From Sphingomonas endophytica (GTDB taxonomy: Bacteria > Pseudomonadota > Alphaproteobacteria > Sphingomonadales > Sphingomonadaceae), in NCBI RefSeq assembly GCF_001476895.1, contig NZ_LDTB01000004.1, positions 16,051-80,050 on the forward strand: a stretch of DNA of 64,000 bases, read 5' to 3'. This document shows positions 26,973-35,204 of this stretch, one piece after another; position 1 is the first letter of the stretch, and each line of letters starts with the position of its first letter. Under the pieces are notes generated by a model. It did not search any database. It was not told where the DNA came from and worked only from the letters and a program-made list of their open reading frames with translations. The translations under genes and the position numbers were made by a program.

Positions 26973-27692
26973 TCAGAGTTCGCGTACCAGCCGCACGCCC
27001 AATGCCGGCCGGGCGCGGTGATGGCGATGCTTCTCGACGCCCGCGCCCGCCTGCACCGCGACCTTGTTGGCCACCCGCTGGTGAAGCTGCGGCGTGACCC
27101 GCACCAGCCGCTCGCGCCCGCCCGCGACATTGACCTCGATCCCGACGGTGGTGCCCGGCGTCGCATCGTAGAAGGTCGCATGGTTGAGCAGCAGCGCATT
27201 GCGCCCCGCCCGCCGCGCCAGCGCGATGTCGTCCAGTCCGACCATGTTCATCATGCTCCACCGTCCGGAGAAGCGATGCCCGGCCATATAGAGCAGGCTG
27301 TTGGAATAGAGCCCGGTTTCACGGTCGTAGATGCCCAGATACTGCACGCCGTGTGCGCTGCTTCCGTTCGCCGAGGCGCCGAACGCGGCCTGTAGCCCGA
27401 GCTTCAGCGCCTCCAGCCGCGCGCCGTCGAACGGCAGCTCGAACTCGATCGCCTTGCCGTCGGCGAAGGCATATTCGATCTCCGGCGCCCATTCGGCGGA
27501 GCGGGGCCGGAACGGCGAGGTGGTCATCGCCAGCGCGTTGACCTCCGCCTCCCCTTTCCGCGCGCCGAGCGGGCGCATCATGTCGAAGATCATCGGTTCG
27601 GGAATGTCAGGATAGGTGGTCTGCGCGGCAATTGGTGTTGCCGCGGCGAACAGGGCGATGGCGAACGGGATCGCGGCGGGGGCGATGCGCAT
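26973..27692 (-). CDS. Predicted secreted protein of unknown function
   Basis: A 239-aa product beginning with a signal peptide (IPFAIALFAAATPIAAQTTYP). The mature part has alternating hydrophobic and charged strands (EIEYAFADGKAIEFELPF, VQYLGIYDRETGLYSNSLLYMAGHRF) and ends QAGAGVEK with an Arg-rich tail, compatible with a small beta-barrel outer-membrane protein. The ATG at 27692 has a GGAGAG site; the frame is open upstream through low-complexity Arg-rich sequence that is probably not translated. It lies 20 bp upstream of the HAD gene on the same strand. I do not recognise the family. Confidence 0.65.
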   Translation of the reverse strand: MRIAPAAIPFAIALFAAATPIAAQTTYPDIPEPMIFDMMRPLGARKGEAEVNALAMTTSPFRPRSAEWAPEIEYAFADGKAIEFELPFDGARLEALKLGLQAAFGASANGSSAHGVQYLGIYDRETGLYSNSLLYMAGHRFSGRWSMMNMVGLDDIALARRAGRNALLLNHATFYDATPGTTVGIEVNVAGGRERLVRVTPQLHQRVANKVAVQAGAGVEKHRHHRARPALGVRLVREL

Positions 27693-28296
27693 GGGGCTCT
27701 CCGCTGATGCTGGTGAAGCCTCTTCCCGTAGCGAGCCCGGATTGCGCAAGATGCTGACGAAGCGTGACATTGTGTTGCGGCGCCGCCGCGAATGTTGCGA
27801 ATGTTGCGACGGTGGCGGTTGGCGGAAGTTCACAAAGTTGACGCCACGCTCGCGCCGGGCGACGGGTTTTCGAGCGGCTGGCGCGATGGTGCGGGGGTAG
27901 CTCGTGGCGGCAGGGCGAGACATGGCGCGAGAATAGCATCGGCGTCCGCTTGTAGGACAGGGTGCCTGCCTGCGCGTCGCCGGTTTTGCGCAGCCGCGCA
28001 TCCTCGCGCCACTCGCTTCGACGTCGATCATGCGAGCCGACCGGCGCCTTGTCGTGCGGCGTGAGCCCATCCGTCCAGCCGGCGACGCCCCGGGCGGCGA
28101 CGAGACGGACAGCGATGGGCCGTCACCAGATCGCCATCAGCGGTAGCGCCGCTTTGCGATCGGCCTTGATCGGGTTGCGTCTGAAGCGTCCTGACGGCCT
28201 CCAGCCATGCTCAATAGCGTCTGTCAGGAACTGTGGGCCTGGATCGCCTTCGGGAATGTGTGCACGAGCGCAGTGAAAGACAGAATCGCCCGATCG
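27693..28296. other. 604-bp intergenic region without a convincing gene
   Basis: No reading frame here has a ribosome site plus protein-like composition. The part 28130-28296, read on the minus strand in frame after the TetR stop, gives a short protein-like string (HIPEGDPGPQFLTDAIEHG and onward to LPLMAIW) ending in TGA, which could be a remnant of a lost gene. Nothing else stands out. Confidence 0.4.
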
Positions 28297-28911
28297 TCAG
28301 GCGGCATTGTCCAGGTAACCATAGACCGCCCTGCCGACGCGCGAACCAAGAGCGTCCCGATCCTGTTCGCCACGTTCACCCGCGGCGTCCACCATACCCT
28401 TGATGATCGCCAACACGTCCTGCGCGGCTATAACGGGATCGCGCTGCTGCGGGAGATCGGTGCGCGCCAGGATCGACAACAGGATCGAATGCAGCCGGCG
28501 TGTGACACGCCGGGTATCTTCATCGAAGGGCAGCCGCGCCTCTTCCAGATCCAGCAGCCTGGCCAAGGCGGGTCGGCGCAGTTGATGGTTCACCGCCGAT
28601 GCGATCACACCTCGCACTGCCTCTCGGCCGTTTGCACCAGCGGCGATCGCCTCGCACTCGACGATCAGCAGCGATGTCTCGCGCACGATCAAGGCCCCGA
28701 TCAGCGCCTCCTTGCCGGGAAAATACTGATAGAGCGAGCCGATGCTGACGCCAGCCCGCTCGGCGACCGCATTGGTGGTGAATACGCCGAGTCCATCCTG
28801 TTCCAGAATGCGAGCCGCCGCCTCGATGATCGCCGCCACCGTCTCGGCGGAGCGGCATTGACGCGGCACTTTACGGGGGCGCGGGCGCTGCGACGTCGTC
28901 GTTTCTTCCAT
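28297..28911 (-). CDS. TetR-family transcriptional regulator
   Basis: A 204-aa regulator (211 if the ATG at 28932 is used). The N-terminal HTH reads AIIEAAARILEQDGLGVFTTNAVAERAGVSIGSLYQYFPGKEALIGAL, a textbook TetR/AcrR DNA-binding domain. The C-terminal ligand-binding part is helical. It is divergent from the darcynin-type gene with about 75 bp between starts, so it probably controls that gene and itself. A basic stretch RPRPRKVPRQ precedes the HTH. Confidence 0.9.
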   Translation of the reverse strand: MEETTTSQRPRPRKVPRQCRSAETVAAIIEAAARILEQDGLGVFTTNAVAERAGVSIGSLYQYFPGKEALIGALIVRETSLLIVECEAIAAGANGREAVRGVIASAVNHQLRRPALARLLDLEEARLPFDEDTRRVTRRLHSILLSILARTDLPQQRDPVIAAQDVLAIIKGMVDAAGERGEQDRDALGSRVGRAVYGYLDNAA

Positions 28912-28987
28912 GGATCGAATGCGAGTAGCCAAATATGAGGTTATGCTCGCATTTTACGTCCTGCACATGATGATGCAAGGATACACG

Positions 28988-29350
28988 ATGACTATCACAC
29001 AATCGCCCTTCGAACCGACCGTTACCGTCTTCATGCTGGTCAAGACATCGCCGGAATGGCTCGGGTTCGCCGTCGATCACCGCTTCGAACTTCTGGCGAA
29101 GCATTTCACTCCTATCCTCAAGAATCACGCGGCGAACGTCTCGCTGCGCTTCTTCGACGTGGAATTCTATTCGACGCGCGTCACCGACATCTGGATGTGG
29201 GACGCAGCGGATCATCATTCCTACCAGTTACTGGTGGAAGACCTGCGCGAAACGGCCTTCTGGGATCGCTATTTCGACATCGTGGAAATCCTGACCGGCG
29301 TGGAAAACGCCTATGCCAAGAACTATGATAGGCCGGTCATCACCGCCTGA
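28988..29350 (+). CDS. Darcynin-type small protein
   Basis: A 120-aa protein with PTVTVFMLVKTSPEWLGF at the N-terminus, then LRFFDVEFYSTRVTDIWMWD, YQLLVEDLRETAFWDRYFD and VEILTGVENAYAKNY. I match this to the darcynin domain family, small ferredoxin-like-fold proteins of unknown role found in single copies beside regulators. The ATG at 28988 follows AAGGA with a 6-base gap and is preferred to the earlier in-frame ATG at 28910, which overlaps the TetR start. Divergent TetR control is likely. Confidence 0.72.
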   Translation: MTITQSPFEPTVTVFMLVKTSPEWLGFAVDHRFELLAKHFTPILKNHAANVSLRFFDVEFYSTRVTDIWMWDAADHHSYQLLVEDLRETAFWDRYFDIVEILTGVENAYAKNYDRPVITA

Positions 29351-29476
29351 CCGACCGAGAGGGGCGTCATCCCCGCCCCTCTTAGTCGTTCCCGCAAAAG
29401 ACCGGCCAACGAGACGGCGCAGGCTTTGCCGCTGGGATCGAACATCGGGAAAGGGTCGGGTCGGGTGGCGCCAGCC

Positions 29477-29563
29477 GACCGTGTAGACTTTTTGCACGAT
29501 ACCGTTTGGTGTACGGTAGGTCTGAAAGCCCATCGCCTCATAGTAGCGAAGGCCGGACCGATT
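29477..29563 (-). pseudogene. C-terminal fragment of a GNAT-type acetyltransferase
   Basis: On the minus strand, in a frame shifted by one from the hydrolase end, the sequence DNRSGLRYYEAMGFQTYR followed by TPNGIVQKVYT is typical of the C-terminal acetyl-CoA-binding end of GNAT proteins (Asn plus GLRYYEAMGF). No N-terminal part is present; the fragment begins where the hydrolase gene stops, so a deletion probably joined the two. Confidence 0.55.
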
Positions 29564-30323
29564 ATCGGCGCCGGTTGTCGACGAGGTCGTCATCCAGATT
29601 GCGGAGCAACGTATCTGCGAACAGCTGCGGATTTTCGAGCATCATGAGATGACCCGTGTCCGCGATGACGGTGTCCGAAGTCGCGCGAGCCGAGAGCCAC
29701 TCCGGCACGTTCCACCCGTGGCGAGAGCGGGCACCGGCCACGAGGTGAACGGGCACACCCGACGCGACGACGGCACGCAATTGCTCAAGATACTCCTCGG
29801 CCGCCGTCGCACTGACCACCGCCCGCGCCTGCGTCCGAAGCGTGGAGACAGGCTGGTTATCCAGCCATGCTGCGGCGGTGCTCAGGGTGAAGGCGGACGC
29901 CGCCACGCCAGATCGACCGATCCATGCGGCGACATCGGAGCGAAAGCCCGCAACCTCCTGCGCGATATCCGGCAGCGCTTGCCGTGCGATCTTCTGTGAC
30001 CAGAAGGCGTCGCTCAACGTCATATTACCTTCGACACTCGTCAGCGACCGGGTGAGTTCGGGGTAGCGGTGAGCGAAGATGGTGGCCACGGCTCCGCCCA
30101 CCGAGTGGCCGATGACGTCGACCTGGCATTCCACATGCTCTCGAACATGCGCGGCCACATGGTCGGCCTGATCAACGAGTGTCCATCCCGCGGGAGATTG
30201 GTCGCGCAAGGCACCATAGCCAAGCAGATCGGGCGCGAGCACCAAACGGTTTACAAAAGCGGAGAGGATGCGCGGCGCATTCAACGACCCGAACAAGCCG
30301 TGGATCAGCAAAACAGCTGTCAT
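29562..30323 (-). CDS. Alpha/beta hydrolase
   Basis: A 253-aa protein of the alpha/beta hydrolase fold. The oxyanion region is LLIHGLFGS, the nucleophile elbow GHSVGG (Ser about residue 93), and the catalytic His lies in IADTGHLMMLENP near the C-terminus. A cap of about 70 helical residues sits between (SDAFWSQKIARQ and onward). Related proteins include esterases and C-C bond hydrolases; the substrate is unknown. The last residues VDNRRR coincide with the start of a GNAT remnant, so the native C-terminus may have been altered. Confidence 0.85.
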   Translation of the reverse strand: MTAVLLIHGLFGSLNAPRILSAFVNRLVLAPDLLGYGALRDQSPAGWTLVDQADHVAAHVREHVECQVDVIGHSVGGAVATIFAHRYPELTRSLTSVEGNMTLSDAFWSQKIARQALPDIAQEVAGFRSDVAAWIGRSGVAASAFTLSTAAAWLDNQPVSTLRTQARAVVSATAAEEYLEQLRAVVASGVPVHLVAGARSRHGWNVPEWLSARATSDTVIADTGHLMMLENPQLFADTLLRNLDDDLVDNRRR

Positions 30324-30441
30324 CGCCCCATCTCTTCCTTCGCACTGGTCCGGACCCGCTCGGACATCGGGCGCGCCACGGGCAAAGCCCGTGTCTTCGG
30401 TCGGCGCGGTGGCGCCGCCGGCCGGGCACAGCTCGGGGTTT

Positions 30442-30462
30442 GCGGGTAGCTTGGCTACCCGC
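30442..30462. terminator. Short perfect hairpin downstream of typA
   Basis: GCGGGTAGC and GCTACCCGC form a perfect 9-bp stem with a 3-base loop, 14 bp past the typA stop. A second hairpin (CACGGGC/GCCCGTG) lies at 30377-30393. No U-run follows on the typA strand. Confidence 0.35.
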
Positions 30463-30475
30463 TTGCCGCCGCGCG

Positions 30476-32296
30476 TTACGCCGCCTTCGCGCGGCTGGCG
30501 CGCTTGCGCTCGTGCGGGTCGAGGTGGCGCTTGCGCAGGCGGATCGACTTGGGGGTCACCTCGACCATCTCGTCGTCGTCGATATAGGCGATCGCCTGTT
30601 CCAGCGTCATCTTCTTCGGCGGGGTCAGGCGAATCGCATCGTCCTTGCCGCCCGACGCGCGGAAGTTCGTCAGCTGCTTCGCCTTCATCGGATTGACCTC
30701 CAGGTCATCCGTCTTGGCGTTCTCGCCGATGATCATGCCCTCGTACAGCGCCTCGCCGTGCCCGACGAACAGGATGCCGCGATCCTCGAGCGGACCCAGC
30801 GCATAGCCCTGCGCCTCGCCGGCGCCGTTCGAGATCAGGACGCCGTTCTTGCGGCCCTCGATCGCGCCCTTGTGGGGGCCGTACTTCTCGAACAGCCGGT
30901 TCATGATGCCGGTGCCGCGCGTGTCCGACAGGAACTCGCCGTGATAGCCGATCATGCCGCGCGACGGCGCGGAGAAGGTGATGCGGGTCTTGCCGCCGGT
31001 CGAGGGACGCATGTCGGTCATCTCGGCCTTGCGCAGGTTCATCTTCTCGACGACCGTGCCCGAATGCTCTTCATCGACGTCGATGATGACGGTTTCGTAC
31101 GGCTCGGTCTTCTTGCCGTCCTCATCCTCGCCGAACAGCACGCGCGGACGGCTGATGCCCAGCTCGAAGCCTTCGCGGCGCATCGTCTCGATCAGGACGC
31201 CGAGCTGAAGCTCGCCGCGCCCGGCGACCTCGAAGCTGTCGCGGTCGGCGGATTCGGTCACCTTGATCGCGACGTTCGTCTCCGCTTCGCGCATCAGGCG
31301 GTCGCGGATCATGCGGCTGGTTACCTTGCTGCCCTCACGGCCCGCCATCGGCGAGTCGTTGACCGCGAAGCGCATCGACAGCGTCGGCGGATCGATCGGC
31401 TGCGCCTGGATCGGCACGCTGACCGAGGTGTCGGCGATCGTGTTGGCGACGGTCGCGACGGTCAGGCCGGCGAGCGAGATGATGTCGCCGGCGCGTGCTT
31501 CCTCGACGGGAACGCGCTCGAGCCCGCGGAAGCTCATCAGCTTCGACGCGCGGCCGGTCTCGATCACGTTGCCCTGGTTGTCGAGCGCGTGGATCGGCTG
31601 GTTGACCTTCACCACGCCCGACTGGACGCGGCCGGTGAGGATGCGGCCGAGGAAGTTGTCGCGGTCGAGCAGCGTCACGAGGAAGCTGAACGGCGCGTCC
31701 TGATCCAGCGACGGCGGCGGGACGTGATCGACGATCTTCTGGAACAGCGGGGTCAGCGTGCCCTCGCGACGGTCCATGTCCTCCGAGGCATAGCCATTGC
31801 GGCCCGACGCGTAGAGGACCGGGAAGTCGAGTTGCTCGTCATTGGCTTCCAGCGCGACGAACAGGTCGAACACCTCGTCCAGCACTTCCTGGATACGCGC
31901 GTCCGAACGGTCGACCTTGTTGACGACGACGATCGGGCGCAGGCCCAGCGCCAGCGCCTTGCCGGTCACGAACTTCGTCTGCGGCATCGCGCCCTCGGCC
32001 GCGTCGACCAGCAGGATCACGCCGTCGACCATCGAGAGGATCCGCTCCACCTCGCCGCCGAAATCGGCGTGGCCGGGCGTATCGACGATGTTGATGCGCG
32101 TGCCTTCCCACTCGATCGAGGTCGGCTTGGCGAGAATGGTGATCCCGCGCTCCTTTTCGAGGTCGTTCGAGTCCATCGCGCGCTCTTCGACGCGCTGATT
32201 GTCGCGGAAAGTGCCGGACTGGCGGAACAACTGGTCGACGAGGGTGGTCTTGCCATGATCGACGTGCGCGATGATGGCGATGTTGCGCAGGTTCAT
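30476..32296 (-). CDS. typA: Translational GTPase TypA/BipA
   Basis: A 606-aa ribosome-associated GTPase, the full length for the family. The G domain has G1 AHVDHGKTTLVDQL, the switch I RAMDSNDLEKERGITILAK, G3 VDTPGHADFGGEVER and G4 NKVDRSDAR. Domain II follows from about residue 200, then EF-G-like domains III and V (RGELQLGVLIETMRREGFEL is diagnostic) and the C-terminal BipA-specific domain with GEALYEGMIIGENAK. BipA assists 50S assembly and adaptation to stress such as cold. Single gene with short flanks. Confidence 0.97.
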   Translation of the reverse strand: MNLRNIAIIAHVDHGKTTLVDQLFRQSGTFRDNQRVEERAMDSNDLEKERGITILAKPTSIEWEGTRINIVDTPGHADFGGEVERILSMVDGVILLVDAAEGAMPQTKFVTGKALALGLRPIVVVNKVDRSDARIQEVLDEVFDLFVALEANDEQLDFPVLYASGRNGYASEDMDRREGTLTPLFQKIVDHVPPPSLDQDAPFSFLVTLLDRDNFLGRILTGRVQSGVVKVNQPIHALDNQGNVIETGRASKLMSFRGLERVPVEEARAGDIISLAGLTVATVANTIADTSVSVPIQAQPIDPPTLSMRFAVNDSPMAGREGSKVTSRMIRDRLMREAETNVAIKVTESADRDSFEVAGRGELQLGVLIETMRREGFELGISRPRVLFGEDEDGKKTEPYETVIIDVDEEHSGTVVEKMNLRKAEMTDMRPSTGGKTRITFSAPSRGMIGYHGEFLSDTRGTGIMNRLFEKYGPHKGAIEGRKNGVLISNGAGEAQGYALGPLEDRGILFVGHGEALYEGMIIGENAKTDDLEVNPMKAKQLTNFRASGGKDDAIRLTPPKKMTLEQAIAYIDDDEMVEVTPKSIRLRKRHLDPHERKRASRAKAA

Positions 32297-32395
32297 ACGG
32301 GTTCCTGAGGGTGGCCCGCTTGTCCGCAGGCAGTTTCGCCGCGCCCCTTAGCGGAAAGTTGCAACGAACGCCAGCCTTGCCGCCCGAATGACGAA

Positions 32396-32434
32396 CGGGC
32401 CGGCCACCCCGCGAGGTGACCGGCCCGCCCGTTG
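32396..32434 (-). terminator. Hairpin after the metallothionein gene, possible terminator
   Basis: GGGCCGGCCACC and GGTGACCGGCCC form an 11 of 12 bp stem with a 6-base loop, starting about 20 bp past the smtA stop on the minus strand. Weak T content afterwards. Confidence 0.4.
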
Positions 32435-32453
32435 CTACCGTGACGGTCGCGGA

Positions 32454-32624
32454 TCAGCCGTGGCAGACGCAACCGGCATGCTCGCAACCTTCGCCATCGC
32501 TGTGGTGCGTGGCGCAGGAATCGCTGCAGAAGCTGCGGCCGTCGGCCTCGATCGCCTTGCCGGCGCTGACGATGCAGACGCAATCGGCGCAGGCGCACTT
32601 CACCATTTCGACTTCGATGCTCAT
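32454..32624 (-). CDS. smtA: Bacterial metallothionein (SmtA type), 56 aa
   Basis: The minus-strand frame from ATG 32624 encodes 56 residues starting MSIEVEMVKCACADCVC and ending GCEHAGCVCHG. It has nine cysteines (10, 12, 15, 17, 33, 37, 47, 52, 54) and histidines at 40, 41, 49 and 55, the pattern of SmtA-type zinc metallothioneins with a central SFCSDSCA finger-like element. AGGAA sits seven bases before the start. The gene begins 4 bp after the stop of the ArsR-family gene, so it is the second gene of a smtB-smtA operon. It would bind Zn2+ or Cd2+ in the cytoplasm. Confidence 0.9.
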   Translation of the reverse strand: MSIEVEMVKCACADCVCIVSAGKAIEADGRSFCSDSCATHHSDGEGCEHAGCVCHG

Positions 32625-32628
32625 GATC

Positions 32629-32934
32629 TTATTCCTCGTGGCTGTGGTCGTCGGGTTCGAGAATATGGTCCATCATGTTGGTCAGCATGACGCGGACGTG
32701 GCAGTCGGGCAGCGCGTAATAGACGTTGCGCCCCTGACGGCTCTGTCGCAGCAGCCGCCCCGCGCGCAGCAGGCGAAGATGCTGCGATACGAGGCTCTGG
32801 CTGATCCCCAGCTCCTCGGTCAGCTCCCCCACCGAGCGCGCGCCGTCGAGACAGGCCGCCACCAGGCGCAGCCGGTTCGGCTCCCCCAGCAGGCGGAACA
32901 GCTCGGACAATTGGGCGCTTTCGTCAGGGGTCAT
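32629..32934 (-). CDS. smtB: ArsR/SmtB-family zinc-responsive repressor
   Basis: A 101-aa winged-helix regulator. The HTH is GELTEELGISQSLVSQHLRLL followed by a wing LRQSRQGRNVYYAL. The last helix has Asp77, His79, His90 and Glu93 with the spacing D-x-H-x10-H-x2-E, which is the alpha-5 zinc site of SmtB and CzrA. The tail is His/Glu rich (DDHSHEE). I place the start at ATG 32934, which has GAGG five bases upstream and leaves the operator outside the gene; in-frame ATGs at 32961, 32982 and 33003 would put the operator inside it. Zinc binding would release it from the DNA and allow smtA expression. Confidence 0.88.
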   Translation of the reverse strand: MTPDESAQLSELFRLLGEPNRLRLVAACLDGARSVGELTEELGISQSLVSQHLRLLRAGRLLRQSRQGRNVYYALPDCHVRVMLTNMMDHILEPDDHSHEE

Positions 32935-32943
32935 GCCATCCTC

Positions 32944-32974
32944 ATATGAACGATCTCTCATATATTCATATATG
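32944..32974. promoter_or_regulatory. Palindromic operator upstream of smtB
   Basis: CATATAT-TC-ATATATG at 32959-32974 is a palindrome with 7-bp arms, and ATATGAA (32944-32950) is mirrored by TTCATAT (32965-32971). AT-rich inverted repeats of this form are bound by SmtB/CzrA repressors, and this is by far the most AT-rich spot in the area. It lies 10-40 bp before the chosen smtB start. Confidence 0.7.
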
Positions 32975-33126
32975 CGTTTCATGTCAAATGAATTGATGTC
33001 CATCAAGTCGGCGCAGGACGCTCTGCCCCTTGTCCACCCAATCAGCGTGTTATATTGGCAATACAGTTGAAAGCGCGGCGCAACGCGCCGACAATGCCGC
33101 GCACGTAAGATAAGGATGACCCGACG

Positions 33127-34332
33127 ATGGCGACCGCTCCGAACGACGCGACCGAGCCGACGCTGGTGCTGACCCCGCCCGATCCGGTGCCGGAGGTGCG
33201 CGCGGAAAAGGCGGCCGGGCTGGTGCCCGTCGACGATACGAAGCGCAGCGAGCTGGAGCGGCGGGTCGATGCGTTCGTCGATCAACTGGTGAGCGAAGAC
33301 GTCAACAGCCCCGAGTTCGGCAAGCGCGTCGATGCGATCACCGCGATGGGGCAGAAGGAGATCCGCGACGCGGCGGGCCAGTCGAACCGCTTCCTCGACC
33401 GCCCGGTGCGCGCGATGGATCAGGAGGCCGGGGTCGGCAAGGACCTGGCCGAGCTGCGCCGCGTGGTGGAGGACCTCGACCCCGGCAAGCGCGGCAAGCT
33501 GACCGCGCCGCAGAAGCTGTTCGGGGTGATCCCGTTCGGCAACAAGGTGCGCAATTATTTCGACGGCTACAAGTCGGCGCAGTCGCACATCGCCTCGATC
33601 CTGAAGAGCCTGGGCAGCGGCAAGGACGAGCTGCTGATGGACAATGCCGCGATCGATACCGAGCGCGCGAACCTGTGGTCGGCGATGGGGCGGCTGGAGC
33701 AGATGATCCACCTGTCGCGGACGATGGACGCGCGGCTGGAGGACAAGGCCAACGAGCTGGACCACACCGACCCCGCCAAGGCCAAGGCGATCCGCGAGAG
33801 CGCATTGTTCTATGCCCGGCAGCGGACGCAGGACCTGCTGACGCAGATGGCGGTGACGGTACAGGGGTATCTGGCGCTCGATCTGGTCAAGAAGAACAAT
33901 GTCGAGCTGATCAAGGGCGTCGATCGCGCCAGCACGACGACGGTCGCGGCGCTGCGGACCGCCGTCACGGTGGCGCAGGCGCTGACCAACCAGAAACTGG
34001 TGCTGGAACAGATCACGCAGCTGAACGCGACGACCGCCGGGCTGATCGATTCGACCGGCAACCTGCTGCGCCAGAATACCGCGCGGGTGCATGAGCAGGC
34101 CGCGGCCTCGACGATCCCGCTGGAGACGCTGCAGCGCGCGTTCCAGAACATCTATGATACGATGGACGCGATCGACACGTTCAAGCTGAAGGCGCTCGAC
34201 ACGATGAAGGTGACGGTCGACACGCTCGGCAACGAGGTGGAGAAGTCGCGCGGCTATATCGCCCGCGCCGAGGGCGCGACGCAGAACCGTGTCGCGGGCG
34301 GGGCGGAGCAGTTCAAGCTGGAGTCGCTGTGA
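33127..34332 (+). CDS. Toxic anion resistance protein, TelA/KlaA family
   Basis: A 401-aa soluble, almost entirely helical protein. The conserved centre GKLTAPQKLFGVIPFGNKVRNYFDGYKSAQSHIASILKSL and the VDRASTTTVAALRTAVTVAQALTNQKLVLEQI segment identify the TelA family (PF05816). Such proteins were named for tellurite resistance, though most chromosomal copies have an unknown, probably envelope-related, role. The ATG at 33127 follows AAGGAT. Its stop overlaps the GTG of the next gene (GTGA), so it is cotranslated with a membrane partner. The long frame open on the opposite strand is a shadow. Confidence 0.9.
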   Translation: MATAPNDATEPTLVLTPPDPVPEVRAEKAAGLVPVDDTKRSELERRVDAFVDQLVSEDVNSPEFGKRVDAITAMGQKEIRDAAGQSNRFLDRPVRAMDQEAGVGKDLAELRRVVEDLDPGKRGKLTAPQKLFGVIPFGNKVRNYFDGYKSAQSHIASILKSLGSGKDELLMDNAAIDTERANLWSAMGRLEQMIHLSRTMDARLEDKANELDHTDPAKAKAIRESALFYARQRTQDLLTQMAVTVQGYLALDLVKKNNVELIKGVDRASTTTVAALRTAVTVAQALTNQKLVLEQITQLNATTAGLIDSTGNLLRQNTARVHEQAAASTIPLETLQRAFQNIYDTMDAIDTFKLKALDTMKVTVDTLGNEVEKSRGYIARAEGATQNRVAGGAEQFKLESL

Positions 34333-35018
34333 CGCCGCTTCCCCCAACGGACGTGGACGACACGATCGCGCTCGCACGGGTCGCCCGCGAGCGGCGGCGC
34401 GGGGGTGAGATGGTGCCGGTGCGGCGGCGTCGGGCGCGCTCGCGGGGCAATCGGACGGTCAAGCTGGTGGTGGCGATCGGCGTGCTGCTGACGCTGGCGA
34501 TGCTGTTCGGGTGGAGCGGGTTCGCGCTGGTCGCGGTGGCGGCGGCGATCGTCGCGCTGACCGTGCTGGTGTTGCGGAAGCGCCCCGCGCCGGTGCCGAC
34601 GCCGGAGAAGATCGCGCAGGCGGAGCTGAAGACGCTACCCGCGCAGACCGCGCGCTGGCTGGAGGCGCAGCGGCCCGCGCTGCCCGCGCCGGCGGTGACG
34701 CTGGTGGAGCGGCTCGACCGGCGGCTGGACACGCTGGCGGGGCAATTGGCGACGCTGGACGACGACAGCCCGGTGGCGGGGGAGATCCGGCGGCTGGTGG
34801 GCGAGCAGCTGCCGGCGTTCGTGGCGGATTATGCGCGCGTCCCGCCGACGATGCGCGCGACGCCGCGCAACGGCAAGACGCCGGACCAGCAACTGGTCGA
34901 GGGGCTGGGCGTGATCGAGCGCGAGATGGGCGACATCAGCGCGCGGCTGGCGCAGGGCGATCTGGACGCGCTGGAGACCAAGCGGCGGTTTCTGGAGGTG
35001 AAGTACGAGGGGGAGTGA
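34329..35018 (+). CDS. Two-helix membrane protein partnered with TelA (XpaC-like)
   Basis: A 229-aa protein with an Arg-rich cytoplasmic N-terminus (RVARERRRGG and PVRRRRARSR), two adjacent membrane helices (TVKLVVAIGVLLTLAMLFGW and SGFALVAVAAAIVALTVLVL) and a helical charged C-terminal domain ending RRFLEVKYEGE. TelA genes are often paired with XpaC-type membrane proteins (5-bromo-4-chloroindolyl phosphate hydrolysis family), and this product fits that partner by position and layout. I cannot confirm homology by eye. The GTG overlaps the telA stop, so it is translationally coupled. Confidence 0.6.
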   Translation: MTPLPPTDVDDTIALARVARERRRGGEMVPVRRRRARSRGNRTVKLVVAIGVLLTLAMLFGWSGFALVAVAAAIVALTVLVLRKRPAPVPTPEKIAQAELKTLPAQTARWLEAQRPALPAPAVTLVERLDRRLDTLAGQLATLDDDSPVAGEIRRLVGEQLPAFVADYARVPPTMRATPRNGKTPDQQLVEGLGVIEREMGDISARLAQGDLDALETKRRFLEVKYEGE

Positions 35019-35059
35019 GGGCCTTTGCCTCCCTCTTTCGCCACCTTTTTCTTCTTTTC

Positions 35060-35165
35060 GTCACCCCGGCGAAGGCCGGGGTCCAGTTGCGGAACGGCGG
35101 TGACGACGCGCAGCGCTACCTTACGATGGCCTTCCCAACTGGACCCCGGTCTGCGCCGGGGTGAC
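35060..35165. repeat. Intergenic inverted repeat, REP-like
   Basis: Arms at 35060-35089 and 35136-35165 (30 bases each, beginning GTCACCCCGG, a few mismatches) flank 46 bp. It lies between the convergent TelA-partner gene and mntH and could act as a bidirectional terminator. Same class as 20757 and 62081. Confidence 0.82.
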
Positions 35166-35204
35166 GGATTTCAAGTCGGGGTGAGATAGAGGGCAGGCGA
35201 CGGC

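Noticed and set aside
32629..34377. Long minus-strand frame upstream of smtB, which would give a 582-aa protein
   Set aside because: Everything beyond about 33003 is antisense to telA. The SmtB domain fills the end alone, with a good ribosome site at 32934.
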